From Aquificota bacterium (GTDB taxonomy: Bacteria; Aquificota; Aquificia; Aquificales; Hydrogenothermaceae), in assembly GCA_013153295.1 (NCBI GenBank), contig JAADEV010000085.1:1-15092 (forward strand): a stretch of DNA of 15,092 nucleotides, written 5' to 3'. Position 1 is the first letter of the stretch. Every line of letters starts with the position of its first letter. A program made the translations under genes and the position numbers. The notes beneath the pieces were generated by a model. The model was not told the DNA's origin. It made no database searches and worked only from the letters and a program-made list of their open reading frames with translations. Shown piece by piece: positions 7,238 to 15,076 of this stretch.

Positions 7238-8451
7238 TGGAAAAGTTTCTGTATATCCTTAAACACTCATTTATAGCTGTAAAGGAGTATAAGGTAAGGA
7301 CTTTCTTTTCTATTATTGGGATAGCCTTTGGGGTTGCCTCCCTGTCTATTATAGTGGCGGCTGTGGAAGGGTCTTACCAAAAAGCATACCAAACAGTTGA
7401 GGTATTTGGACCGGAAAGTATCCTTATATTCGGCGGTTCAAGGGAGGAAAAGGGTGTAAGACAGAGGAAAAAAACATTAACAATGTATGATATACAGATA
7501 CTTAAAAGGGAGATACCACAGATTAGCCTTATAATGCCTGTCCTCTATGTGGACAACGCCAAGGTATACTACAAGGGGAAGATAACCACAACAAAGGTTT
7601 ACGGAGTATCAACAGAGTTTGAAAGGGCGTGGAACTGGTATCTAATACAGGGGAGAATGTTTAACAAAGAGGAGGAAAGGACAAAGAAAAATGTATGTGT
7701 TATAGGGCTTTACATAAAAGAGACCCTATTTGGGAATGAAAACCCCCTTGGTAAGATGATACTGGTTAACAGGCTACCTTGCACAGTAATAGGGGTTTTA
7801 TCAAAAAGGGGAACTACACCTACAGGTAGAAACCTTGATGATAGGATACTTATGCCCTACACCACAGTAATGGCAAAATTTAACCACGACTTTATATATA
7901 TAAACTCCATAAGGATAAGGTTTGAGAAAGGAAGTGATGTAGCCTATCTGGTGGAAAAGGTTAGGGCTGTCCTTAGACAGAACCACAGGCTAAAGGAGGG
8001 GCAGGCAGATGATTTCTTTATACTATCACCTACACAGATAACCAGATTTTTAGTAAACCTTACAGGGACGCTTATTCTGTTTTTAGGCTTGTCCTCCCTA
8101 ATCTCCCTTACAGTTGGGGGATTTGTCCTTGCTAACCTTTTCCTACTTTCTGTCCACCAGAGGAAAAAGGAGATAGGCATAAGACGGGCTGTAGGGGGCA
8201 AAAGGAGGGATATACTTATACAGTTTGTATTTGAGGCGGTTGTGGTAAGTATGGTAGGGGCTGTTGTAGGCTTTGGTATTGCAGTTTTAGGGGCGGAGCT
8301 ACTTACAAAGATAGCCCAGTTTCCTATAAAGTTTTCACCTGTAGCTTTTGTGTTTGCAGTTGTTGTTTCAATACTTGTAGGTATACTCTCTGTTATCAGC
8401 CCATCTATAAAAGCCTCAAAATTAAATCCAATAGAGGCTATAAGGGAATGA
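7237..8451 (+). CDS. MacB/FtsX-type ABC transporter permease (first of pair)
   Basis: A 404-residue inner-membrane protein with the four-helix type VII ABC topology: TM1 (about 22-42), a large periplasmic MacB-core-like domain (about 48-270), then TM2 (275-305), TM3 (329-353) and TM4 (368-388). The cytoplasmic EIGIRRAVGGKRRDIL segment (312-327) between TM2 and TM3 is the conserved coupling region that contacts the ATPase. Such permeases do not pump across the inner membrane but transmit ATP hydrolysis to periplasmic work (MacB, LolCE, FtsX). The C-terminus KLNPIEAIRE is also typical. There is no fused or adjacent ATP-binding subunit. The ATG shares one base with the tonB stop, and its own stop overlaps the next start by four bases, so all three genes are translationally coupled. 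Substrate unknown. Confidence 0.93.
   Translation: MEKFLYILKHSFIAVKEYKVRTFFSIIGIAFGVASLSIIVAAVEGSYQKAYQTVEVFGPESILIFGGSREEKGVRQRKKTLTMYDIQILKREIPQISLIMPVLYVDNAKVYYKGKITTTKVYGVSTEFERAWNWYLIQGRMFNKEEERTKKNVCVIGLYIKETLFGNENPLGKMILVNRLPCTVIGVLSKRGTTPTGRNLDDRILMPYTTVMAKFNHDFIYINSIRIRFEKGSDVAYLVEKVRAVLRQNHRLKEGQADDFFILSPTQITRFLVNLTGTLILFLGLSSLISLTVGGFVLANLFLLSVHQRKKEIGIRRAVGGKRRDILIQFVFEAVVVSMVGAVVGFGIAVLGAELLTKIAQFPIKFSPVAFVFAVVVSILVGILSVISPSIKASKLNPIEAIRE
8169..8197 (+). repeat. 29-base exact repeat, copy 1 (in first permease)
   Basis: Twenty-nine bases identical to 9389-9417. It encodes the EIGIRRAVG coupling segment, so protein constraint explains part of the match, but no synonymous difference has accumulated across the stretch. 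Confidence 0.9.
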
Positions 8452-9671
8452 TGCACAAAATATTTATGAACATACTTGTTATAAGCAGAATATTTAGGGA
8501 ATACAAGGTAAGGTCTGCCCTATCAATCCTCGGCGTTGCCTTTGGCACATTTGCCCTTATCACAATGGTAAGTGTATCCACATCTATGAAAAAAAAGATA
8601 CAGCAAGATGTGGAGGAGTTTGGGAAAAACCTAATTGTGGTAAAGGCTGGAAAGGTAAGGGTATTTAGGAGGAAAAGCAGAAGTATAACAACCGCCACAA
8701 CACTTAAACTGTCAGATGCACAGGCTATAAAAAACCAGATAAACCATGTGGTAGATGTATTACCCTCATTTAGTATTTTTTACCCTGTAAGGAAAGGGGG
8801 AACAACTGTTTTTACAACCATTGTAGGTGTCGGAGGTAAATACTTTCCGCTAAGGGGTTTAAAACTTAAAGAAGGTAGAATATACACAGGGGAAGAGGAG
8901 AGAATAGGGGCAAAGGTTTTAGTGTTAGGTAGCAAGGTGGCGCAGGACTTTTTTAAAGATGAAGACCCGATAGGCAAAACATTACTGGTTTTTAGGGTTC
9001 CCTGTAAAGTTATAGGGGTTCTGGAGGAAAAGGGGGTAGACCTTGCAGGTGAAGACCAAGACAGCCTAATATACACCCCCCTTAAAACAGCAATGAGGAG
9101 ACTTGCAAATGTTGACTATATAAACACCATTTATGTCCAAGTTGACCACCCGGATAACATACCACTGGTAAAAAAAGAGATAAAAAGATTACTTAGGAAA
9201 CGACACAAACTTAAACCCTTTGAGAAGGACGACTTTACAGTCCTGTCCCCAGACGATTACCTGTTTATGGAAAAACAGGCTTTAAGGATATTCAGTATAC
9301 TCGGCGGGCTGTCAGCTACAGTATCCTTTCTTATCGGCGGTATAGGAATACTGTCTGTTATGGTTCTAATAGTTTACGAAAGGATTACGGAGATAGGCAT
9401 AAGACGGGCTGTAGGGGCAAAAAGGTTTGATATTCTAACCCAGTTTTTGTTTGAAGCCAGTTTTATCGCTGTTGTAGGGGGAGCTTTAGGCAGTTTAACA
9501 GGTGTATTACTTTCTGTTCTTATATTCCAACTGTTTAACCTACCAGATGGACTGTCCCCACAGCTGGTATTGTCCTCGTTCTTTCTCTCCGTTGTAATCG
9601 GCATATTAGCAGGGATATACCCAGCTTACAAAGCCTCCACAATAACCCCTATCCAAGCCCTAAGACGGTGA
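8448..9671 (+). CDS. MacB/FtsX-type ABC transporter permease (second of pair)
   Basis: A 407-residue paralogue of the preceding gene with the same layout: TM1 (about 23-43), periplasmic domain (48-278), TM2 (283-308), TM3 (334-360) and TM4 (372-392). It shares the EIGIRRAVGAKRFDIL coupling segment (315-330), the LEEKG/LSKRG turn region near 192 and the terminal TPIQALRR. Two non-identical permeases encoded in tandem suggest a heterodimer, as in LolCE, with a separately encoded ATPase of LolD/MacB type. Two ATG codons stand in tandem at 8448 and 8451; the first overlaps the upstream stop. This gene ends the operon: the next 112 bases hold no obvious terminator hairpin, only the tkt promoter. 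The transported or extracted molecule cannot be inferred. Confidence 0.93.
   Translation: MMHKIFMNILVISRIFREYKVRSALSILGVAFGTFALITMVSVSTSMKKKIQQDVEEFGKNLIVVKAGKVRVFRRKSRSITTATTLKLSDAQAIKNQINHVVDVLPSFSIFYPVRKGGTTVFTTIVGVGGKYFPLRGLKLKEGRIYTGEEERIGAKVLVLGSKVAQDFFKDEDPIGKTLLVFRVPCKVIGVLEEKGVDLAGEDQDSLIYTPLKTAMRRLANVDYINTIYVQVDHPDNIPLVKKEIKRLLRKRHKLKPFEKDDFTVLSPDDYLFMEKQALRIFSILGGLSATVSFLIGGIGILSVMVLIVYERITEIGIRRAVGAKRFDILTQFLFEASFIAVVGGALGSLTGVLLSVLIFQLFNLPDGLSPQLVLSSFFLSVVIGILAGIYPAYKASTITPIQALRR
9389..9417 (+). repeat. 29-base exact repeat, copy 2 (in second permease)
   Basis: Identical over 29 bases to 8169-8197, at the equivalent site of the paralogous permease gene. Confidence 0.9.
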
Positions 9672-9738
9672 AACATCATTAGCTCCGCTCCCTATTTTTA
9701 CACCTTACCTTGTTAATCGTTTAAGTGGGAATAAAGGG

Positions 9739-9744
9739 TATAAT
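9739..9744 (+). promoter_or_regulatory. -10 box of the tkt promoter
   Basis: A perfect TATAAT 40 bases before the tkt ATG; transcription would start near 9751. No good -35 lies at 16-18 bases. TTGTTA at 9710-9715 is 23 bases away, too far. The gap 9672-9783 contains nothing else that I recognise. Confidence 0.5.
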
Positions 9745-9783
9745 AGTATTTTGTGGGCAAACAAATTAAAGGGGTAGGCTTTT

Positions 9784-11772
9784 ATGGAAAAGATAGATTG
9801 GCTGTGTGTTAACACAATCAGGGTTCTATCACTTGACCAGATACAGACCGCCAAATCTGGACACCCGGGAATGCCTTTAGGGGCTTCACCAATGGCTTAT
9901 GTTCTGTGGGATAGATTTCTTAAACACAACCCTAAAAATCCAAACTGGTTTAACAGGGATAGATTTATACTTTCCGCTGGACACGCATCTGCTATGCTTT
10001 ACTCACTTTTACATTTGTATGGTTATGACCTTCCCCTTGAGGAGTTAAAAAGGTTTCGCCAGTGGCAGAGTAAAACACCGGGACACCCTGAGTATGGACA
10101 TACACCGGGAGTTGAGGCTACAACAGGTCCTTTAGGGCAAGGTTTTGGTATGGGCGTTGGAATGGCTATGGCTGAGTGTTATTTAGCAAACTACTTTAAC
10201 AGAGACGGCTTTAACATTGTTGACCATTACACCTACGCTATAGTTTCCGACGGTGATTTAATGGAAGGTATATCTTACGAGGCTATGGCTTTAGCTGGCA
10301 GGTTAAAACTTGGAAAACTTATATACCTCTACGATGACAACCATATAACTATAGATGGAACTACAGATATTACTTGGAGGGAGGATATAAGAAAAAGGTT
10401 TGAAGCTAACGGTTGGCAGGTGTTAGAGGTAGAAGATGGGGAGGATTTAGACAGTATAGAGGAGGCTATAAAGCAGGCTCAAGCTGAAAAGGAAAAACCC
10501 TCTCTAATTAGGATAAGAACACATATAGGGTGGCATTCACCTAAACAGGACAGTCCTGCTGTCCACGGCGCCCCACTGTCAGATGAGGAGGCAAAACAGA
10601 CAAAAAGGGCTTTAGGTTTCCCTGAGGACAAAATGTTTTACATTCCACAGGAGGCTTTATCACACTTTAGGAAAGCTGTTGACAAAGGGGCAAAGCTGGA
10701 AGAACAGTGGAACAGAATGTTTGAGGAATACAGACAGAAGTATCCACAGCTGGCGAAACAGTTTGAGGATTTTGTAAATGGTGTTTTACCTGAAGGCTGG
10801 GACAAGGAACTACCTGTTTATACAGACACATCAAAGAAGATAGCCACAAGGTCTGCCTCAGGGGATACACTTAATATACTTGCTGACAGGATACCAAACA
10901 TAATAGGAGGCTCTGCAGACCTTGCCTCCTCTAACAAGGTTGTTCTGAAAGGTAAAGGGGATTTTTACTGTGATACCCCTTCAGGGAGGAATATACATTA
11001 CGGTATTAGGGAACACGCTATGGGTTCTGTTGTTAACGGTATGGCTCTCCACGGTGGGGTTATACCATACGGGGCTACATTCTTTGTTTTCTCCGATTAT
11101 ATGAAAGCCTCCGTAAGACTTTCAGCCCTTATGGGTGTCCATTCAATATTTATATACACCCACGACAGTATAGGGGTAGGTGAGGACGGTCCAACCCACC
11201 AGCCTATAGAACAACTTATGAGTTTTAGACTTATACCTAACCTTACAGTTATCAGACCTGCAGATGCAAACGAAACTGTAGAAAGCTGGAAACTGGCTAT
11301 TGAAAGGAAAAAGCCAGTTATACTGGTTCTTACCAGACAGAATGTCCCTGTTTTAGACCCAAATCTTTACCCTATAAAGGAAGGGGTGAAAAGGGGAGGG
11401 TATATCTTAGCAGATGTGGACAATCCAGATGTGGTTTTAGTGGCTACAGGTTCGGAGGTTCACCCCTGTTTACAGGCTAAGGATATACTGGAGAAGGAAG
11501 GTATAAAGGCAAGGGTTGTTTCCCTGCCATCGTGGGAGTTGTTCTTTGAACAACCTGAGGAGTATAGAAAAACTGTAATACCTCCGGATATACCTAAGGT
11601 GGCAGTTGAAGCAGGTTCAGTTTTAGGTTGGAGGGAGATAATAGGGGACAATGGTATAGTTATCGGTATGGAAGGGTTTGGTGCCTCTGCCCCCGGGGAC
11701 GAGTTAATGGAAAGGTTCGGCTTTACCGGTGAAAATATAGCAAACAAAACAAAACAGCTTTTAGGCAGGTAA
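9784..11772 (+). CDS. tkt: transketolase
   Basis: A thiamine-diphosphate enzyme that moves two-carbon ketol units between sugar phosphates, linking the pentose phosphates with glycolytic intermediates and supplying erythrose-4-phosphate and ribose-5-phosphate. The 662 residues match the family. Seen are SGHPGMPLG (25-33), H67 in SAGHAS, the TPP/metal motif SDGDLMEG (155-162) with DDNH (184-187), VHGAPL (260-265), the catalytic glutamate E410 in [23 protein letters not shown] (460-474), LTRQN (516-520) and ATGSEVH (554-560) of the C-terminal domain. All three domains (PP, Pyr, C-terminal) are complete. It has its own TATAAT box and GGGGTAGG before the ATG. It converges on its distant paralogue dxs, with only three bases between the stop codons. 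Confidence 0.97.
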   Translation: MEKIDWLCVNTIRVLSLDQIQTAKSGHPGMPLGASPMAYVLWDRFLKHNPKNPNWFNRDRFILSAGHASAMLYSLLHLYGYDLPLEELKRFRQWQSKTPGHPEYGHTPGVEATTGPLGQGFGMGVGMAMAECYLANYFNRDGFNIVDHYTYAIVSDGDLMEGISYEAMALAGRLKLGKLIYLYDDNHITIDGTTDITWREDIRKRFEANGWQVLEVEDGEDLDSIEEAIKQAQAEKEKPSLIRIRTHIGWHSPKQDSPAVHGAPLSDEEAKQTKRALGFPEDKMFYIPQEALSHFRKAVDKGAKLEEQWNRMFEEYRQKYPQLAKQFEDFVNGVLPEGWDKELPVYTDTSKKIATRSASGDTLNILADRIPNIIGGSADLASSNKVVLKGKGDFYCDTPSGRNIHYGIREHAMGSVVNGMALHGGVIPYGATFFVFSDYMKASVRLSALMGVHSIFIYTHDSIGVGEDGPTHQPIEQLMSFRLIPNLTVIRPADANETVESWKLAIERKKPVILVLTRQNVPVLDPNLYPIKEGVKRGGYILADVDNPDVVLVATGSEVHPCLQAKDILEKEGIKARVVSLPSWELFFEQPEEYRKTVIPPDIPKVAVEAGSVLGWREIIGDNGIVIGMEGFGASAPGDELMERFGFTGENIANKTKQLLGR

Positions 11773-11775
11773 GGG

Positions 11776-13671
11776 TTAGCCGACCGCCTTAAAGGTCGGC
11801 TCTTCAACAAACCTTTTTATTTTTTCCGTTATCTGGTCTACAGTTAATCCAAGCTCCTCCTCAAGCTGGGAGATTTTACCGTGGTGGACAAACCTGTCAG
11901 GTATACCAAATCTAAGTAGCCTGTTTGTAAAGCCCTTATCCAGTATAAACTCCGCCACAGCAGACCCAAACCCACCGTTTAAAGCCCCATCTTCCATAGT
12001 AATAACATACCTATGGGTGGCTAAAAGTTTCTCCAGTAGCTCTGTATCCATAGGTTTTATAAATCTGGCATTTACCACCGTAGGGTTGAAACCGCTTTTC
12101 TTTAACCTTTTCCTTACTTCAAGACCCCTTGGAACATACTTTCCAACAGCAAGGATAAGTATATCTTTCCCCTCCTCAAGGATTTCCCAGCTACCTATAG
12201 GTATCTCCTCAAAGCCTTCCTCCCTTTCACCAAAAGCCTCACCCCTTGGATACCTAATTGCAAATACCTTACCGCTTTTTAAAGCTGTATAAAGGAGGTT
12301 TCTAAGCTCCTGCCTGTCCTTAGGGGCTGATATTACTATATTTGGTATAGCCCTTAAAAAGGCAATATCGTAAACCCCGTGGTGTGTAGCCCCATCTTCC
12401 CCTACAAGTCCAGCCCTATCTATTGCGATAACAACAGGTAGCTCCTGTAGGGCTATATCGTGGATAACTTGGTCGTATCCCCTTTGTAAAAATGTGGAGT
12501 AGTAGGACAAAACCGGTTTTATACCTTCAGTTGACAGCCCTGCCCCAAATGTGGCGGCGTGTTGCTCAGCTATACCTACATCAAAAAATCTCTCTGGGAA
12601 TTTTTCCGCAAACTTTGTAAGTCCGGAACCTTCCTTCATAGCCGGTGTTATTGCCACAATTTTGTCGTCTTTTTCAGCCAGCTCCACAAGTGCATCACCG
12701 AAAACCTTACTCCACGAAGGTGCAGAACCAACCTTTTTTATAGGTCTACCTGTAATCTTATCAAAGGGTGAAATTCCGTGGAATGGTGTAGGGTTTTCCT
12801 CAGCAGGCTGGTATCCTTTACCCTTCTGGGTTAACACGTGGACTATAATGGGACCCCTCATCTTTTTTACATTTTGAAGGGTTTTTTCCAGCTCTGATAG
12901 GTTATGCCCATCAATAGTTCCCACATATGTAAAACCAAGCTCCTCAAATATAATTCCGGGGGCAAACAGACCTTTTACATACTCTTCCATCTTCCTTGCC
13001 ATTTTAGCCCCCGGTTCACCAAACAGCTTTTTAATAATATCTTTTAGCTTTTGTCTTGATTTTTGGAAAACCTCATTTGTAATAATCCTATTAAAATATG
13101 TATACAAAGCTCCCACATTAGGGGATATGGACATCTGGTTGTCGTTTAGTATTACTATAAACTTGTCCGGGTCAAGCCAACCTGCGTGGTTTAGCCCCTC
13201 AAAAGCCTGACCGGCAGTCATAGCCCCATCACCTATAACTGCTACAGTCCAGCCCTCCTTTTTTAGTAAATCCTTCCCTTTCCTCATTCCTAAAGCCGCT
13301 GATATGGAGGTGCTACTGTGTCCAGCCCCAAAATGGTCGTATGGACTTTCAGACCTTTTAAGGAAACCGGATATACCTTTATACTGGCGGAGGGTTTTAA
13401 ACTGCTCCTTCCTACCTGTTAGTATCTTCCACGAGTAAGCCTGATGCCCAATATCCCAGACTATTCTGTCTATCTCAGGGTCAAAAACCCTAAGTAAAGC
13501 TACAGTCAGCTCTACCACCCCTAAGGAGGGACCTATATGCCCACCTGTTTTTGATGTGGTTTCAATTATGTAATCCCTTATTTCAGATGTAAGGGTTGTT
13601 AATTCTTCCTGTGATAACCTTTGTAAATCTTTGTAATCTTTTATTTTGCTTAGTATTTTGTAGTTTTCCAT
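11776..13671 (-). CDS. dxs: 1-deoxy-D-xylulose-5-phosphate synthase
   Basis: It condenses pyruvate with glyceraldehyde-3-phosphate, the entry step of the methylerythritol phosphate isoprenoid route; DXP also feeds thiamine and, in many bacteria, pyridoxal synthesis. It has 631 residues, normal length. Visible are GGHIGPSLG (43-51), H76 in DIGHQAY, AGHSS (116-120), the TPP motif GDGAMTAGQAFE (147-158) with LNDNQMSIS (175-183), the catalytic glutamate in GIAEQHAA (366-373), GLVGEDGATHHG (421-432) and YPRG (474-477). I chose ATG 13671 because AGGTG stands 6 bases ahead; an in-frame GTG at 13680 lies inside that site. Its final codons form one arm pair of a hairpin shared with the end of tkt. It diverges from hisIE. 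Confidence 0.97.
   Translation of the reverse strand: MENYKILSKIKDYKDLQRLSQEELTTLTSEIRDYIIETTSKTGGHIGPSLGVVELTVALLRVFDPEIDRIVWDIGHQAYSWKILTGRKEQFKTLRQYKGISGFLKRSESPYDHFGAGHSSTSISAALGMRKGKDLLKKEGWTVAVIGDGAMTAGQAFEGLNHAGWLDPDKFIVILNDNQMSISPNVGALYTYFNRIITNEVFQKSRQKLKDIIKKLFGEPGAKMARKMEEYVKGLFAPGIIFEELGFTYVGTIDGHNLSELEKTLQNVKKMRGPIIVHVLTQKGKGYQPAEENPTPFHGISPFDKITGRPIKKVGSAPSWSKVFGDALVELAEKDDKIVAITPAMKEGSGLTKFAEKFPERFFDVGIAEQHAATFGAGLSTEGIKPVLSYYSTFLQRGYDQVIHDIALQELPVVIAIDRAGLVGEDGATHHGVYDIAFLRAIPNIVISAPKDRQELRNLLYTALKSGKVFAIRYPRGEAFGEREEGFEEIPIGSWEILEEGKDILILAVGKYVPRGLEVRKRLKKSGFNPTVVNARFIKPMDTELLEKLLATHRYVITMEDGALNGGFGSAVAEFILDKGFTNRLLRFGIPDRFVHHGKISQLEEELGLTVDQITEKIKRFVEEPTFKAVG
11778..11801. 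terminator. hairpin between and within the ends of tkt and dxs
   Basis: AGCCGACC (11778-11785) and GGTCGGCT (11794-11801) form a perfect GC-rich 8-bp stem with an 8-base loop, made of the last dxs codons and its stop. On the plus strand a T5-A-T6 tract follows, but only 12 bases downstream (11814-11825); on the minus strand there is none. It is a likely but non-classical bidirectional terminator. Confidence 0.45.
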
Positions 13672-13675
13672 TAAT

Positions 13676-13682
13676 CCCACCT
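13676..13682 (-). promoter_or_regulatory. ribosome binding site deciding the dxs start
   Basis: AGGTGGG on the minus strand, 4-6 bases before the ATG at 13671. It overlaps the alternative GTG at 13680, which makes that GTG unlikely as a start. Confidence 0.65.
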
Positions 13683-13707
13683 ACCGATTTTTATCCCTGC
13701 TGTCAGA

Positions 13708-13716
13708 TATAATATA
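13708..13716. promoter_or_regulatory. overlapping divergent -10 boxes between dxs and hisIE
   Basis: On the plus strand TATAAT (13708-13713) would serve hisIE; on the minus strand TATATT (13716-13711) or TATTAT (13714-13709) would serve dxs. Neither side has a convincing -35. The plus-strand start point near 13720 leaves a leader of about 30 bases to TTG 13750. Confidence 0.45.
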
Positions 13717-13734
13717 AGTCTATCATAATCAATG

Positions 13735-13742
13735 AGAGGTGG
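13735..13742 (+). promoter_or_regulatory. ribosome binding site deciding the hisIE start
   Basis: AGAGGTGG lies 7 bases before the TTG at 13750. The in-frame ATG at 13732 precedes this motif and has no ribosome site of its own. Confidence 0.7.
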
Positions 13743-13749
13743 TTTTCCG

Positions 13750-14379
13750 TTGGACAAATCTATACTAAAGGAAGTTAAATTTAACAAAGATGGGCTTGTC
13801 CCTGTTATAACCCAAAGCTACTACACAGGTAAGGTTCTAATGCAGGCTTACGCAAATAGGGAAGCGTTAGAGAAAACCTTAGATACAGGGATAGCCACAT
13901 ACTACTCCCGCTCAAGGCAAAAACTGTGGGTAAAAGGTGAAACATCAGGGAATACCCAAAAGGTGGTAAAGGTAAAGTTAGACTGTGATGGGGACAGTGT
14001 TGTGTATCTGGTAAAAGATTACGGTGTAGCTTGCCACACAGGGGAGGAAAGCTGTTTCTTTAGAAACTGTTCTTTAGAAAAGGAAGAGAAACCAGACCCT
14101 TACGAAATACTACACGCCTTATACAGAAAGGTTGAAGACAGGAGAAAAACAAAAGCGGAAGGTTCTTATGTGGCAAAACTTTTTGAAAGAGGTAGTGATA
14201 AGATAATCCAGAAGGTAGGGGAGGAGGCTATAGAAACTGTAATAGCATTGAAGAACAACGATAGAGATGAGATAGTATACGAAACAGCAGACCTTTTATT
14301 CCATCTGATTGTTGCTTTAGTGGACAGGGGAGTAAAGATAGAGGAGATACAGGAGGAACTTTTAAGAAGGTATAAGTGA
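13750..14379 (+). CDS. hisI: bifunctional phosphoribosyl-AMP cyclohydrolase / phosphoribosyl-ATP pyrophosphatase
   Basis: This fused HisIE protein catalyses the second and third steps of histidine synthesis: PR-ATP to PR-AMP, then opening of the adenine ring. From TTG 13750 it has 209 residues, the normal fused length. The HisI half (about 1-112) shows [18 protein letters not shown] (51-68) and the zinc cysteines C79 (LDCDGD), C95 and C102 (ACHTGEESC). The HisE half (about 118-209) shows YVAKLF (140-145), the metal-binding VGEEAIE (156-162) and ETADLLFHL (178-186). All key residues are present. An ATG at 13732 would add six residues (MRGGFP) but overlaps the ribosome site. No other his gene is nearby; plsC follows after 12 bases in the same transcript. 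Confidence 0.96.
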   Translation: MDKSILKEVKFNKDGLVPVITQSYYTGKVLMQAYANREALEKTLDTGIATYYSRSRQKLWVKGETSGNTQKVVKVKLDCDGDSVVYLVKDYGVACHTGEESCFFRNCSLEKEEKPDPYEILHALYRKVEDRRKTKAEGSYVAKLFERGSDKIIQKVGEEAIETVIALKNNDRDEIVYETADLLFHLIVALVDRGVKIEEIQEELLRRYK

Positions 14380-14391
14380 AAGGGGGCTGTA

Positions 14392-15000
14392 ATGGAGGAG
14401 TATAAATACTCGGAAATAGGCTACAAGATATGGTTTAAGGTAAGACCTTTAATTAGGAAAATACTTAATGTTAAAGCTGAAGGGGTGGAAAATATCCCTA
14501 TGGATACAGGCTGTATAATAGCGGCAAACCACAGAAGCCACCTTGACCCTCTGGTGTTAAACCTTGTATCCCCACGACCTATACTTTTTATGGCAAAGGA
14601 GGAACTTTTTAAAGTGCCACTTCTTAGCTGGTTGATAAAAAAGGCTGGGGCTTTCCCTGTTAGTAGGGGGGGAAGGGATATAAAAGCCCTTAAAACAGCT
14701 ATAAATCTAATAAAAAAACATAAACAGTGTGTTGGGATATTCCCTGAAGGTGGTAGAATGGAACCGGGCAAATTTGGAAAGCCTTTAAGTGGGGTAGGTT
14801 TACTTGTGTCAAAAACCAACGCCCCTGTAGTCCCTGCAAGAATAGAGGGAACGGACATAGTATTCCCTGTAAACGCTAAAATCCCAAAAATAAGAAAATC
14901 CCCTATAACTATAAAATTCGGAAAAGCTGTAAATTTTGACAGAAATAAAGATTACCAACAGATAGCAAACGAGATAATGGAGATAATAAGGGGGTTATAA
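14392..15000 (+). CDS. plsC: 1-acyl-sn-glycerol-3-phosphate acyltransferase (PlsC family)
   Basis: It acylates lysophosphatidic acid at position 2 to make phosphatidic acid, on the inner face of the cytoplasmic membrane. The 202 residues fit the short bacterial form. Seen are the catalytic HX4D box NHRSHLD (46-52, H47 and D52), the substrate-binding FPEGGR (117-122) and VPARIEG (147-153). There is no strong N-terminal membrane helix, so membrane contact is probably peripheral. AGGGGG stands 5 bases before the ATG. Co-transcribed with hisIE, with which it shares no pathway; it does share one with gpsA. Its stop codon touches the 3' CCA end of the opposing tRNA-Phe gene, with no room for a terminator. 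A run of seven G at 14666-14672 lies in the coding sequence. Substrate could vary within the family. Confidence 0.92.
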   Translation: MEEYKYSEIGYKIWFKVRPLIRKILNVKAEGVENIPMDTGCIIAANHRSHLDPLVLNLVSPRPILFMAKEELFKVPLLSWLIKKAGAFPVSRGGRDIKALKTAINLIKKHKQCVGIFPEGGRMEPGKFGKPLSGVGLLVSKTNAPVVPARIEGTDIVFPVNAKIPKIRKSPITIKFGKAVNFDRNKDYQQIANEIMEIIRGL

Positions 15001-15076
15001 TGGTGGCCAAGGGCGGAATCGAACCGCCGACACCGCGGTTTTCAGCCGCGTGCTCTACCAACTGAGCTACCTGGCC
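15001..15076 (-). tRNA. tRNA-Phe (anticodon GAA)
   Basis: A 76-base gene that folds as a standard cloverleaf. Acceptor GGCCAGG pairs with CTTGGCC (one G-U), the D stem is GCTC/GAGC, the anticodon stem is CGCGG/CCGCG with loop CTGAAAA (anticodon GAA at 15043-15041), and the T stem is GGCGG/CCGCC with loop TTCGATT. Discriminator A is followed by an encoded CCA. The GC-rich stems in an AT-rich genome fit a thermophile. The 3' end directly abuts the plsC stop codon; its promoter lies beyond the right edge. Confidence 0.97.

Noticed and set aside
7944..8456. 170-codon minus-strand open frame opposite the first permease
   Set aside because: It is antisense to a conserved membrane protein; its composition mirrors hydrophobic codons on the other strand.
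9672..9738. Possible terminator after the permease operon
   Set aside because: I could not find a stem longer than 4 bp followed by a T-tract; read-through into tkt remains possible.
13732..13749. ATG start for hisIE at 13732
   Set aside because: The ribosome site AGAGGTGG lies downstream of this ATG and directs initiation to TTG 13750; the added residues are not part of the HisI domain.
14666..14672. G7 run in plsC as a phase-variation tract
   Set aside because: Seven G is short for phase variation, plsC is probably essential, and the frame is intact on both sides.
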